Shown here one piece after another: positions 30,267-41,112 of a stretch of 64,000 nucleotides of DNA. The translations under genes and the position numbers were made by a program. Positions within the stretch are counted from its first letter, which is position 1, and the number at the start of each line of letters is the position of its first letter. The stretch is from Azoarcus sp. PA01 (GTDB taxonomy: Bacteria; Pseudomonadota; Gammaproteobacteria; Burkholderiales; Rhodocyclaceae). The stretch covers positions 558,001 to 622,000 of the forward strand of contig LARU01000004.1 in NCBI GenBank assembly GCA_001274695.2. The letters run 5' to 3'. Under the pieces are notes generated by a model. That model made no database searches. It saw nothing but the letters and a program-made list of their open reading frames with translations, and was not told the DNA's origin.

Positions 30267-32255
30267 TCATCCCGGCCGCTGCAGATCGGCCGGGATCGCG
30301 AGCCCGGCTCGTGCCAGGCCGGCAAGGAAATACCGCGCGTCCACGTCGCGGCGGAACGGGTTCACGTGCATCAGCCAGCGCGCCGTCTCGTCCGGTGCAA
30401 TCGCGGGGCCGGCAGCGATGTTGCGCCGGTAGGCCTCATGGAACAGCGCCAGGTGGTGCGCAGCTTCCTCGAGGTTTCCGAGATGCGCGAACGCGGCCGC
30501 AAGGTAGGCATGGACATCGGTCGCGACGTCCGGCGCCTTCAGGCCGTATTCGATCGCGGTCTTGATGCGGCCCGAAAAAAGAAGCGGCCCGGCGGCGAAC
30601 GCGAAGTACCAGTCGTCGTGGAAGGGGTTCAGGCGCATTGCCAGACGCGCCCGTTCGGCGCCGCGCTCCGCGTGGCCGAGAAACATGTCCGACACGGCAA
30701 GCTGCGCAAGGATGTCGGCGTCGTTGGGATTGAGTAGCTCGGCGCGCTGCAGGTGGCGATCGGCCTTGTCGAACTGGCGCCGGTAAAGGAGGATGCGTCC
30801 GAGGATGAAATGCGTGATCGGGTCGCGATCGTCCATCCGCACCCCGCGCTGGGCATAGTCGAAAGCCCTGCTCTCGTTCTCGGCCCAGCGGTCCCACGCG
30901 AGGCAGCTCCATTCGTTGAAATATGTCAGCGACAGACCCGAACAGGCGCGGGCGAAAGCGGGGTCGATCTCGAGCGCATGCTGGAACAGCGCGCGCGCCT
31001 CGGCATGGCTCTCGGGACTGGCGTGCCGCAGCTGCGCCATGCCGCGCAGCCAGCAATCGTAAGCGGCCAGGTCAGTGAGGGGCTTGCGCATCGCCTGCCG
31101 CAGCCGGTCGTCGTCGATGCGCGTCACCAGCGTTGCAGCGACCGCACGGCCGATCTCGTCCTGCGTAGCGGGAATGTCGTTCGGCACGACATCGAAGCGG
31201 CCGGACCACAGAAAACAGCCGCTTTCGGCCTCGACGAGCTCAGCGCCGATCCGCACCGATCCGGCGCTGCGGCGCACGCTGCCGCACAACAGGTAGCGTG
31301 CCCCGAGCCGCGCTGCGGTTTCCGCCGGCATCGCATGCGGATCGGCAGCGCCGAAAGACGAATGCGAAGCGATGACCCGCAGCGAACGGAATTGCGCCAG
31401 CTCGCGGATCACGTCCTCGGTGAAGCCGCGTGCGAAATAGCCCTGTTCTGCGTCGTCCGAGAGGTTTGCGAACGGCAACACCGCGATCAGCGGAGGATCG
31501 CCGCTCTTCTTATCGGCGGGCACCGGTCGTACGCGCACTTGCTGTCGCAAGGCTTCGGTGGCTGCGGACGGCGGAACTCCGAGTGTCGCCAGCGCAGTCT
31601 TGCAGCGTTCGTATTCGCGCATCGCCGAACCGAGGGCGCCGCGGCCCAGATGCAGTCGCATCAGCAACTGGTATGTCTCCTCGGCCGCCGGGTCGATCGC
31701 GAGCACGCGCTCGGCCAGCGCTGTCGCGGCCTCCACCTCACCCCCTTCGACCTGATGTGCGAGCAGCCTTACCATGCCGTTCAGCGCGATCCGCCGCAGT
31801 CGTTCAGCTTCGAGCGCGCGCCAGTCCTCGAACAGGGCCTCGTTCAGCGTGAAGCCGTCGAGAAAAGGACCGCGATAACGCTGGGCGGCGCGCTCCAGGG
31901 CCGACGGGCTACCTTCGGCCGACGCAGTCTCGAACTCCGCGACGTCGACCGTGACGCCATCGGGCACGAGGTGCAAGCCTTCACTGTTGGCCCCGATTAC
32001 CGATTCGCCCGCGTCGTCGAGCGACTTGCGCAACTGCGTGAGCGCCTGGCGCAGACTCGCGCGTGCCTGCGCTTCGGCACTGCGGCCCCACAGCATGTCG
32101 GCAAGGCGTTCGCGTGAAAACACCGTGCCCATGCGGGACGCGAGAATCGCCAGCAAACCTGCTGCCTTGCGCGTGGGCAGGCTGACGGCGCGGCCACTGC
32201 GGAAGACCGAGAAGCCGCCGAGCATGTCGATGCGGACGTCCTTGCTGTCGCTCAT
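30267..32255 (-). CDS. BTAD / TolB-N-like / TPR transcriptional regulator
   Basis: A 662-residue regulator. Residues ~8-95 form an OmpR/SARP-type winged helix (IDMLGGFSVFRSGRAVSLPTRKAAGLLAILA, then LRQALTQLRKSL). Residues ~100-245 form a bacterial transcriptional activation (BTAD) helical domain. Residues ~280-400 resemble the TolB N-terminal-like domain of adenylate-cyclase-type regulators (AVLPFANLSDDAEQGYFARGFTEDVIRELAQF). The C-terminus carries TPR-like repeats. No membrane helix is seen, so it is probably cytoplasmic; the signal it senses is unknown. Start ATG at 32255 after GGGAG. The convergent TTC38-like gene is a possible functional partner (inference). Confidence 0.8.
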   Translation of the reverse strand: MSDSKDVRIDMLGGFSVFRSGRAVSLPTRKAAGLLAILASRMGTVFSRERLADMLWGRSAEAQARASLRQALTQLRKSLDDAGESVIGANSEGLHLVPDGVTVDVAEFETASAEGSPSALERAAQRYRGPFLDGFTLNEALFEDWRALEAERLRRIALNGMVRLLAHQVEGGEVEAATALAERVLAIDPAAEETYQLLMRLHLGRGALGSAMREYERCKTALATLGVPPSAATEALRQQVRVRPVPADKKSGDPPLIAVLPFANLSDDAEQGYFARGFTEDVIRELAQFRSLRVIASHSSFGAADPHAMPAETAARLGARYLLCGSVRRSAGSVRIGAELVEAESGCFLWSGRFDVVPNDIPATQDEIGRAVAATLVTRIDDDRLRQAMRKPLTDLAAYDCWLRGMAQLRHASPESHAEARALFQHALEIDPAFARACSGLSLTYFNEWSCLAWDRWAENESRAFDYAQRGVRMDDRDPITHFILGRILLYRRQFDKADRHLQRAELLNPNDADILAQLAVSDMFLGHAERGAERARLAMRLNPFHDDWYFAFAAGPLLFSGRIKTAIEYGLKAPDVATDVHAYLAAAFAHLGNLEEAAHHLALFHEAYRRNIAAGPAIAPDETARWLMHVNPFRRDVDARYFLAGLARAGLAIPADLQRPG

Positions 32256-32596
32256 TGTCGCGACTCCCTGCGCACCGTTTGCCCCGCCGTGCGATGACTG
32301 TCGCCAAGCGAGCGGTGACCCTCTGATAGGCCAGTATAGGCAGTGCAGCGGGGACGAACGCGCAGGGTGCGCTTGGGGGCGCTGTCAGCGCCGCGATGGA
32401 GAAAAGTGACACCGAAGTGCTGCAGCGTTTGCGCGGCCACGAGCGATGCAGGGCCGGAGGCAGCGCAAATATTCCGAACACCTAGGCTTCGGGCGGCTTT
32501 ATGATGGTGCGTGGCCGAGCAGCGGGCCGAAGACTTGCAGCCGGGCCCCGCCCGGGCCGCTGCCCGTCCGCAACAATCGATGGAGGGACGCACCGC
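32256..32596. other. Divergent intergenic region between the BTAD regulator and lemA
   Basis: No credible coding sequence. It should contain both promoters; TATGAT at 32500-32505 is a candidate -10 for lemA, but I found no -35 at normal spacing. Nothing else recognised. Confidence 0.4.
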
Positions 32597-33214
32597 ATGT
32601 TCGAGAGACTTTTCCGACGCTTCTCCGTGGTCGTCGCCGCGTGCGCGCTGCTCGGCCTCGGCGGCTGCGGTTACAACGATTTCCAGCGCCTCGACGAGCA
32701 GAGCAAGGCAGCCTGGGCCGAAGTGCTGAACCAGTACCAGCGCCGCGCCGATCTGATTCCAAACCTCGTGAACACCGTCAAAGGGGAAGCGAATTTCGAA
32801 CAGGAAACCCTGACCCGCGTCATCGAAGCCCGCTCGCGCGCGACGGCGATCCAGGTCACGCCCGAGATGCTCGACGATCCGCAGGCGATGGAACGCTTCC
32901 AGCAGGCGCAGAGCCAACTCGGGGGCGCGCTGTCGCGGCTGCTCGCAGTGGCCGAAAACTATCCGAACCTGCGGGCGAACCAGGCTTTCCAGGACTTGCG
33001 CGTGCAGCTGGAAGGGACCGAGAACCGCATCACCGTCGCGCGTAACAGCTACATCAAGACGGTGCAGGAATATAACGTGCTCGCGCGCAGCTTTCCGACG
33101 AACCTGACGGCGATGATCTTCAGCTACGAGCCGAAAGCGGGTTTCACTGTCGCGAACGAACAGGAGATCTCGCGTCCGCCGAGCGTCGATTTCGGCACGT
33201 CGGGGGCGCGCTGA
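32597..33214 (+). CDS. lemA: LemA family lipoprotein
   Basis: The 205-residue protein has a lipoprotein signal (VVVAACALLGLGGCGYNDF, LGGC lipobox) followed by the LemA core: LDEQSKAAWAEVLNQYQRRADLIPNLVNTVKG, LTRVIEARSRAT, LLAVAENYPNLRANQAFQDLRVQLEGTENRITVARNSYI and a C-terminal YNVLARSFPTNL. LemA proteins are helical, membrane-anchored and of unclear function. ATG at 32597 follows GGAGGGA; the longer open frame to 32501 is rejected. It heads a likely three-gene operon with two TPM-domain proteins. Confidence 0.92.
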   Translation: MFERLFRRFSVVVAACALLGLGGCGYNDFQRLDEQSKAAWAEVLNQYQRRADLIPNLVNTVKGEANFEQETLTRVIEARSRATAIQVTPEMLDDPQAMERFQQAQSQLGGALSRLLAVAENYPNLRANQAFQDLRVQLEGTENRITVARNSYIKTVQEYNVLARSFPTNLTAMIFSYEPKAGFTVANEQEISRPPSVDFGTSGAR

Positions 33215-33256
33215 GCGACGGCGCGGCCCGGGACGATCATCCTCCGAGCTGATCCG

Positions 33257-34252
33257 ATGAACTGCCCCTCCTGGCCCGCCCCCTCCTGGCCCGCTCCCTT
33301 CGCTGCCGGCCTGCAGGCCGTCGCCGCCACGGCCCGACGCTGCCTGGCGAACGCTTCGATCGCCTTCGCAGCCTTCGTCGCGCTCGCGGCACTGCTTGGC
33401 CCGGCCGCGGCGTTCGCGCAGGATCTGCAGCCGGTTCCTGCCCTGACTGCGCGCGTCATCGACCGGACCGGCACCCTCGATGCCGGCGAACAGCAGGCGC
33501 TCGAAGCGAAGCTCGCGGCCTTCGAAGCGGAACGCGGGGCCCAGATCGTCGTGCTGGTCGTTGCGACGACCGCTCCCGAGGACATCGCCGCCTACGCCTA
33601 CCGCGTCGCGGCCGAGTGGAAGATCGGCCGGCGCGAAATCGGCGACGGCATCCTGATGGTCGTCGCGAAAGACGACCGCCGGGTGCGCATCGAAGTCGCC
33701 CGCGCGCTCGAAGGGGCGGTGCCTGATCTCGCCGCGTTCCACATCATCGATCGCGCGATCACGCCGGCTTTTCGCAGAGGCGAGTTTGCGGCCGGCATCG
33801 ACGCCGGCCTCGACGCGCTGATGGCGCGCATCCGCGGTGAAAACCTGCCCTTGCCCGAGCCCGACATGCGCGGGCGCGGCGAAGCGCCATCGCTCGAAGA
33901 CCTGGGCGCGTTCCTGTTCGTCGGCGTACCGATCGTGGGGGCGGTGCTCGTGGGCATGTTGGGGCGCAAGCTCGGCGCGCTCGCGACCGGCGGCGTCGCC
34001 GGCGTGCTCGCGCAGTTGCTGCTCGGCAGCCTGCTGCTGGCGATCGTCGCCGGCGTCGTCGCGTTCATTTTCGTGCTCGTGCTCGGCATCGGCGGAGGAG
34101 GCCGCGGTGGCCGCGGCGGAGGCGGCGGTTTTGGCGGCCCGATCATCTGGGGCGGGGGCAGCCGAGGTGGCGGTGGCGGATTCGGCGGCGGCGGATTCGG
34201 CTCCGGCGGCGGCGGGAGTTTCGGCGGCGGCGGCGCGTCGGGACGATGGTAG
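33257..34252 (+). CDS. TPM-domain membrane protein with Gly-rich tail (YgcG type)
   Basis: The 331 residues include a signal peptide (FAAFVALAALLGPAAAFAQDL). A TPM domain spans roughly residues 60-200 (LTARVIDRTGTLDAGEQQALEAKLAAFE, RGAQIVVLVVAT, IGRREIGDGILMVVAKDDRRVRIEVARALEG). Two membrane helices lie near residues 220-275, with a Gly/Phe/Ser-rich C-terminal tail after that. LemA-TPM pairs are common and linked to envelope or cytochrome maintenance in some systems; here the role is unknown. No clear ribosome-binding site. 42 bp after lemA. Confidence 0.88.
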   Translation: MNCPSWPAPSWPAPFAAGLQAVAATARRCLANASIAFAAFVALAALLGPAAAFAQDLQPVPALTARVIDRTGTLDAGEQQALEAKLAAFEAERGAQIVVLVVATTAPEDIAAYAYRVAAEWKIGRREIGDGILMVVAKDDRRVRIEVARALEGAVPDLAAFHIIDRAITPAFRRGEFAAGIDAGLDALMARIRGENLPLPEPDMRGRGEAPSLEDLGAFLFVGVPIVGAVLVGMLGRKLGALATGGVAGVLAQLLLGSLLLAIVAGVVAFIFVLVLGIGGGGRGGRGGGGGFGGPIIWGGGSRGGGGGFGGGGFGSGGGGSFGGGGASGRW

Positions 34253-34280
34253 CGCTGCCGAACCGGAGCGGGAGTCATCG

Positions 34281-34826
34281 ATGAACGCTGTGATGCGCGT
34301 GATACGCCACCTGTGGCTCGATTCCGACGATGCGCGTCGGGCGATCGGGGACGACACGCTGCAACGCCTCGAGGCGCGCGTGCACGACAGCGAACGGCGT
34401 CACACGGGCGAGATTTGCGTGTGCATTGAAGCGAGCCTGCCGATGAGTTACCTGTGGCGCCATTTACGGCGCCGCGTGCCGATCGAGCAGGTGGTGCGCG
34501 AGCGCGCGCTGACCGAATTCGGCAAGCTGCGGGTGTGGGATACCGAACTGAACAACGGCGTGCTGATCTACCTGCAACTGGCGGAGCACGGCATCGACAT
34601 CATCGCCGACCGCGGTCTCGCGCGGCACGTCGAGGACGCCTACTGGCGGGAGACGCTGGCCAGCATGAGCGCTGAGTTCCGTGCCGGGCGCTACGAAGAG
34701 GGCCTCGGCCGCGCGATCGACGCCGTCACGGCAGCGCTCGAGCGGCACTTTCCGACCAGTCGCGGCCCGGGTGAAACTCCACCGCAGCGGGAGGATCAGC
34801 TTCCCAACCGTCCCGTGTTTCGCTAA
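34281..34826 (+). CDS. Second TPM-domain protein (cytoplasmic form)
   Basis: The 181 residues lack a signal peptide or membrane helix. TPM-like segments include RLEARVHDSERRHTGEICVCIEASL, LNNGVLIYLQLAEHGIDIIADRGLARHV and FRAGRYEEGLGRAIDAVTAALERHFP. It is read in a different frame from the preceding TPM gene and starts 28 bp after it at ATG 34281, after CGGGAG. Adjacent lemA and two TPM genes suggest a shared function. Confidence 0.85.
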   Translation: MNAVMRVIRHLWLDSDDARRAIGDDTLQRLEARVHDSERRHTGEICVCIEASLPMSYLWRHLRRRVPIEQVVRERALTEFGKLRVWDTELNNGVLIYLQLAEHGIDIIADRGLARHVEDAYWRETLASMSAEFRAGRYEEGLGRAIDAVTAALERHFPTSRGPGETPPQREDQLPNRPVFR

Positions 34827-34862
34827 GCCCCGCACCCGCTCCCCGGGCTTCCCGAGCAGGAT

Positions 34863-35762
34863 TCAGCTCGCCTTCAACTGCCGGGCCACGAGCGCCGGAT
34901 TGTCTTCGCTGTAAGCGGCCTTGATCGCGTCCCAGGCTTCTTCGGCGGTCTCGACGTAGTGGAAAAGCTCGACATCCTGCGGGCTGATCACGCCATGCTC
35001 GATCATCACGTCGAAGTCGATCAGGCGCTGCCAGAAGTCGCGGCCGATAAGAATGATCGGGCGGCGGCGGATCTTGCGCGTCTGCGTCAGGGTCAGCACT
35101 TCGAACAGTTCGTCGAGGGTGCCGAAACCGCCGGGAAAGCTTACGACCGCGACCGCGCGCATCAGGAAATGCATCTTGCGAATCGCGAAGTAATGGAACT
35201 GGAAACACAGCTCCGGCGTGATCCACGGGTTCGGCGCTTCCTCGAACGGCAGGAAAATGCTCATGCCCATGCTGCGCCCGCCCGCATCGTGCGCGCCGCG
35301 ATTGCCCGCTTCCATGACTCCGGGCCCACCGCCAGTGGCGATGATGACGGGCTCGCCGAGCGCATCGGCTTCAAGCGTGACCAGCTCGGCAAAACGGCGC
35401 GCTTCAGCGTAGTAACGGGCGTTCTTCACCATCTGCTCGGCGCGCCGGATCGCGATCGGATCGTCGCCCGCGCGCGCCTCGTCCAGCATCGCGGCCGCCA
35501 CCTCGGGCGACTTGAAGCGCGCGCTGCCGAACACCACGACCGTGGATTCGACCCCCTGCTCCTGCTGGATCAGCTCCGCCTTCAGCAGTTCGAGCTGCAG
35601 CCGCACCGGCCGCAGCTCCTCGCGCAGCAGGAATTCGTTGTCCGCAAACGCCATGCGGAAAGCGCTGCCGGGCGCGTCGTACGGCGAATGGGGTTTCGCG
35701 GCCTGGACTTCGTCCTGCGCGGACGGGAAATTGCGGGCGCGGATGTGGTGCGATTTCTTCAT
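34863..35762 (-). CDS. LOG family protein (nucleotide 5'-monophosphate phosphoribohydrolase-like)
   Basis: The 299-residue Rossmann protein belongs to the TIGR00730/LOG family. Key motifs are TVVVFGSARF, TGGGPGVMEAGNRGA and FPGGFGTLDELFE, the last carrying the catalytic/substrate motif PGGxGTxxE. Family members hydrolyse the N-glycosidic bond of nucleoside monophosphates, including cytokinin ribotides; the bacterial substrate is not evident. An N-terminal extension of about 60 residues (RPVRLQLELLKAELIQQEQG) distinguishes it from short LOG proteins. Start ATG at 35762 (MKKSHHIR); longer open frame rejected. Confidence 0.88.
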   Translation of the reverse strand: MKKSHHIRARNFPSAQDEVQAAKPHSPYDAPGSAFRMAFADNEFLLREELRPVRLQLELLKAELIQQEQGVESTVVVFGSARFKSPEVAAAMLDEARAGDDPIAIRRAEQMVKNARYYAEARRFAELVTLEADALGEPVIIATGGGPGVMEAGNRGAHDAGGRSMGMSIFLPFEEAPNPWITPELCFQFHYFAIRKMHFLMRAVAVVSFPGGFGTLDELFEVLTLTQTRKIRRRPIILIGRDFWQRLIDFDVMIEHGVISPQDVELFHYVETAEEAWDAIKAAYSEDNPALVARQLKAS

Positions 35763-35925
35763 GCTCGGTTTTGCTCCGGAAAGTGATCGGCTCCCATGAT
35801 CGCATTTTCGGCCGCGGATTTCGGTGTCACGAGAGCGACCGAAGAGTCGGGCAGGCGGGGCGATTGCTGCGGCGGCCCGGGAGAAAGCCGGCCGCCCTCG
35901 CCGACGGGCGCTACACGGGGACCAT

Positions 35926-37527
35926 TCAGCGGCGCGAAACGCATCCCTCTTCGTTTCCCCCAGACGCGCATGAACCGGGTTCGCCCGCCGCGCTCGTGTA
36001 GCACCGCTTTCCCTTGGCCTTGGAGCGATACATCGCGGTGTCTGCCTGCTCCAGCAATCTTTCGCACGTGGTTTCCCTGCCGGAAGATATTGCAATGCCG
36101 ATGCTCGCCGAGATGCCGATCGGGATTTCGCCAATCTGGTACGGTTCGGAAAGCGTTTCCACGAGTTTGCGAGCCAGGGCCGCCGCCCCGTCCGCTCCTG
36201 CGGCGAACATCACGACGACGAACTCGTCGCCGCCCAGACGGGCGGCGACGTCGGAACATCGAATCGCCCCGTTGATACGATGCGACACGACGCGCAAAAG
36301 CTCATCGCCGATTCCATGGCCATGGCAGTCGTTTACCGCCTTGAAACCATCGAGATCGATGTAAAGGAGAGCAAGCTCGCTGTCGCATCGCTGCGACAGT
36401 GCCACCTGCTTGTTGAGGATTTCGTCGAGCAGCACGCGGTTCGCCAGCCCCGTGAGTTCATCGTGCAGCGCCTTGTGCCGGGTCTGCTGCAGCATCGCGG
36501 ATGCCTTGATCAGCGCTCCTCCGACCTCGTCGGCTTCCCGGAGCCGGAAGCTCGGAACGACGATCGGCTCACCCGAGCCCAGCGCCACGGCCGGACCCGT
36601 CAGTCCGGAAAAAGCGCCGGCAATCCGGCCTCCGAGCCTCCAGGCAAGAAGCAGACTGCTGCCGAGCAGAACCACCGTACCGAGGACCAGCCAGGCGAGC
36701 GACTGTCGCAGCTGGCTCGTGAGCGCTTTCCGGGGAATGCTGATGACCGTCGTCCACCGGGAAACGGCGGAGCGGCTGAAAACGGAGACGACAGGAAGAC
36801 CGGCGTCGGTAAGGATTTCGACCGATCCCTCGGCGGCTTCGGCGAGCCTCGCTGTCAACGCCTGCGAACCCTTCCGCCCGATGAACTGCTCCGTTTCAGT
36901 GTGGGCAGCGACAATGCTTTCGCCATCGAGTATTTCGCCGGTCCAGCCGTGCGGCAGGCGCTGCTCGTTCAGGATCCCGGACAGGCGATCCGGAAAAAAA
37001 CCCATGCTCAGAACGTAGACGATCCGCTCGTCGCCGTGCACCGGTACCGAGACGCTGAGCGCCGGCCGGTGCACCACCGGCCCGACAAAAAGCCCGGAGA
37101 CATAGGTTCCCCCTGTTGCGAGGACGTGCCTCAACTGCGGCATCGCCCCTTCGAAAGGCAAGAGTTCGCCGAACGGCCGGAACGTGTTGATCCGCTGCCG
37201 GCCGCTCGTATCGGTGAGCACGACGTTATTCGCCGACTGGGTTTGCAGAACCTGCACCGCCTGGCGGTGGAAAGCCGCGAGATCGTTGGAAGCCAGGTAA
37301 GGCGACGTCGCGAGGACCTTCAGCGCCGACTCCGTCGCCGCCAGTTCACGATCGACGGCGGACGTCAGCGCGCGGGCAGTCGCGATCACCTCGCGCACGA
37401 GTTGAGCATTCTCGCGCTGATAGTCGTAGTGAATCAGCGCCGCGGTCATCAAGGATGCGGGCACGATGCACGCCATGACGAGCAGGGCGAGTCGGGAACG
37501 GATGGTCGGAGTGGATGCTTCCGTCAT
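35926..37527 (-). CDS. Membrane diguanylate cyclase with periplasmic sensor region
   Basis: The 533 residues comprise a first membrane helix (LALLVMACIVPASLMTAALI, residues ~13-32) and a periplasmic region of ~250 residues resembling a Cache sensor (ESALKVLATSPYLASND, VLTDTSGRQRINTF, PHGWTGEILDG). A second helix lies near residue 285, then a linker and a GGDEF domain with RLGGDEFVVV near residue 430 and DLDGFKAVNDCHGHGIGDELL. The intact GGDEF supports c-di-GMP synthesis; no RxxD I-site is evident five residues upstream. Divergent from hutH; no evidence that it regulates hut. Confidence 0.9.
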   Translation of the reverse strand: MTEASTPTIRSRLALLVMACIVPASLMTAALIHYDYQRENAQLVREVIATARALTSAVDRELAATESALKVLATSPYLASNDLAAFHRQAVQVLQTQSANNVVLTDTSGRQRINTFRPFGELLPFEGAMPQLRHVLATGGTYVSGLFVGPVVHRPALSVSVPVHGDERIVYVLSMGFFPDRLSGILNEQRLPHGWTGEILDGESIVAAHTETEQFIGRKGSQALTARLAEAAEGSVEILTDAGLPVVSVFSRSAVSRWTTVISIPRKALTSQLRQSLAWLVLGTVVLLGSSLLLAWRLGGRIAGAFSGLTGPAVALGSGEPIVVPSFRLREADEVGGALIKASAMLQQTRHKALHDELTGLANRVLLDEILNKQVALSQRCDSELALLYIDLDGFKAVNDCHGHGIGDELLRVVSHRINGAIRCSDVAARLGGDEFVVVMFAAGADGAAALARKLVETLSEPYQIGEIPIGISASIGIAISSGRETTCERLLEQADTAMYRSKAKGKRCYTSAAGEPGSCASGGNEEGCVSRR

Positions 37528-37817
37528 GGAGCGAGATCGCCGAACTGACCGGATTTTCGTTTTGGATCTTCAATGGCAGACCGCCGCGATGCCCAAGGGT
37601 AGCGCCTTCCCGCCTCCAGGGCCAGCCGATCGGATAAAGCGAATTGAATAACGCCAGGCGAATGACCTCCCATGATGAAACGGTGAATGGGTTCCGCTGC
37701 ACGAACCCGGGCAGCGAACCATCCTGGCGTGACGAGTGCCATATGACTGCGGTCGCGTCGCCGACGACAAATTTTCCGGCGCACGAGCGGTCAAAACGCC
37801 AGTAGGGGGAACTCCCG

Positions 37818-39398
37818 ATGATTGCCGTTTGCCTTCATCCCGGTCGATTGACGCTCGCCGAACTGCGCACGATCGCGTTCAGCGAGTGCCGGCTCGAGCT
37901 TGAACCAGGCTGCTTTTCGGCGATCGCGCGCGGCGCCGCGACGGTCGAGGCGATCGCGCACAGCGGCGAGCCGGCTTACGGCATCAACACCGGTTTCGGC
38001 CGCCTCGCGCAGACGCACATTCCGGACGATCAGCTCGAGCTGCTGCAGAAGAACCTAGTGCTGTCGCACGCGGTGGGCGTCGGCGAACCGCTTTCGCTGC
38101 CGACAGTGCGCCTCGTGCTGGCGCTGAAGATCGCGAGCCTTGCGCGCGGACACTCGGGTGTGCGCATGGAACTCATCGATGCGCTGCTCGGACTCTTCAA
38201 CGCCGGCGTCGTGCCCCGCATACCGTCCAAGGGCTCGGTCGGCGCGAGCGGCGATCTCGCACCGCTCGCGCATCTTTCCGCGCTGCTGCTGGGCATCGGC
38301 GAAGCCGATATCGACGGCCGACGCGTGCCCGCAAGCGAAGCGCTGGCGATCGCGGGACTGGCGCCGATGAGGCTCGGGGCGAAGGAAGGGCTGGCGCTGC
38401 TCAACGGCACGCAGGTGTCTACGGCGCTGGCGCTTGTCAATCTGTTCGCGATCGAAACCGTATTCCGCACCGCGCTCGTCGCGGGGGCACTGTCGGTCGA
38501 CGCCGCGGCCGGCTCGTTCAAGCCGTTCGATGCCCGGATTCACGTGTTGCGCGGTCAGCCGGGGCAGATCGACGCTGCTGCCACCTACCGTCAGCTGCTC
38601 GAAGGCAGCGGGATCAACCTCGCGCATCGCGACTGCGGCAAGGTGCAGGACCCGTACAGCCTGCGCTGCCAGCCGCAGGTCATGGGCGCCTGTCTCGACC
38701 AGATGCGCCACGCCGCGCGCGTGCTGCTGATCGAAGCGAACGCCGTATCCGACAACCCGCTGGTTTTTCCCGACAGCGGCGAAGTGCTGTCGGGCGGGAA
38801 CTTCCATGCCGAGCCGGTCGCTTTCGCCGCGGACGCGCTCGCGCTCGCGGCGGCCGAGATCGGCGCGCTGTCCGAGCGGCGCATCGCGCTGCTGATCGAC
38901 GCGACGCTGTCGGGCCTGCCGCCGTTCCTCGTCACCGAAGGCGGCGTCAATTCCGGTTTCATGATCGCGCAGGTCACCGCGGCCGCGCTCGCGTCCGAGA
39001 ACAAGCTTCTCGCGCATCCGGCGAGCGTCGATTCGCTGCCGACGTCGGCGAACCAGGAAGATCACGTGTCGATGGCGACGTTCGCTGCACGCAAGCTCGG
39101 CGAGCTCGCCGACAACACCGCGACGATCCTCGCAATCGAGCTGCTCGCCGCGGCGCAGGGCGTCGAGCTGCGCGCTCCGCACTGCACTTCGCCGCGCCTG
39201 CAGGCCGTGCTCGCGCTGATCCGCAGCCGCGTTCCGCATTACGACATCGACCACTATTTCGCGCCGGACATCGCATCGATCAAGGACGACGTGTCGGCGG
39301 GAGCTTTCGGGCGCCATTGTCCCCTGTCCTTCGACTCCGAACGCGTGGCGGACGGCGATGCGTCCCGTTCGGCCGCGCAAGACGTCGAATCCCACTGA
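37818..39398 (+). CDS. hutH: Histidine ammonia-lyase
   Basis: First step of histidine degradation: histidine to urocanate and ammonia. The 526 residues contain the Ala143-Ser144-Gly145 triad that cyclises to the MIO cofactor (in [16 protein letters not shown]), plus [31 protein letters not shown] and [21 protein letters not shown] segments. Slightly longer than the usual ~510 residues at the C-terminus. ATG at 37818 follows AGGGGGA. First gene of a hutHUIG operon; no hutC repressor gene is adjacent. The 290 bp upstream region is shared with the divergent GGDEF gene; nothing recognised in it. Confidence 0.95.
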   Translation: MIAVCLHPGRLTLAELRTIAFSECRLELEPGCFSAIARGAATVEAIAHSGEPAYGINTGFGRLAQTHIPDDQLELLQKNLVLSHAVGVGEPLSLPTVRLVLALKIASLARGHSGVRMELIDALLGLFNAGVVPRIPSKGSVGASGDLAPLAHLSALLLGIGEADIDGRRVPASEALAIAGLAPMRLGAKEGLALLNGTQVSTALALVNLFAIETVFRTALVAGALSVDAAAGSFKPFDARIHVLRGQPGQIDAAATYRQLLEGSGINLAHRDCGKVQDPYSLRCQPQVMGACLDQMRHAARVLLIEANAVSDNPLVFPDSGEVLSGGNFHAEPVAFAADALALAAAEIGALSERRIALLIDATLSGLPPFLVTEGGVNSGFMIAQVTAAALASENKLLAHPASVDSLPTSANQEDHVSMATFAARKLGELADNTATILAIELLAAAQGVELRAPHCTSPRLQAVLALIRSRVPHYDIDHYFAPDIASIKDDVSAGAFGRHCPLSFDSERVADGDASRSAAQDVESH

Positions 39399-39419
39399 AG
39401 CGCTCCGAAGGAGGCCGCG

Positions 39420-41108
<1,689 letters not shown>

Positions 41109-41112
41109 TCAC

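Noticed and set aside
34120..34250. Gly-rich repeat region as a CRISPR-like or tandem array
   Set aside because: It is coding sequence for a low-complexity protein tail, without regular repeat-spacer structure.
33598..34278. Pro-rich minus-strand frame opposite the TPM gene
   Set aside because: The proline run is simply the antisense of the Gly-rich tail codons.
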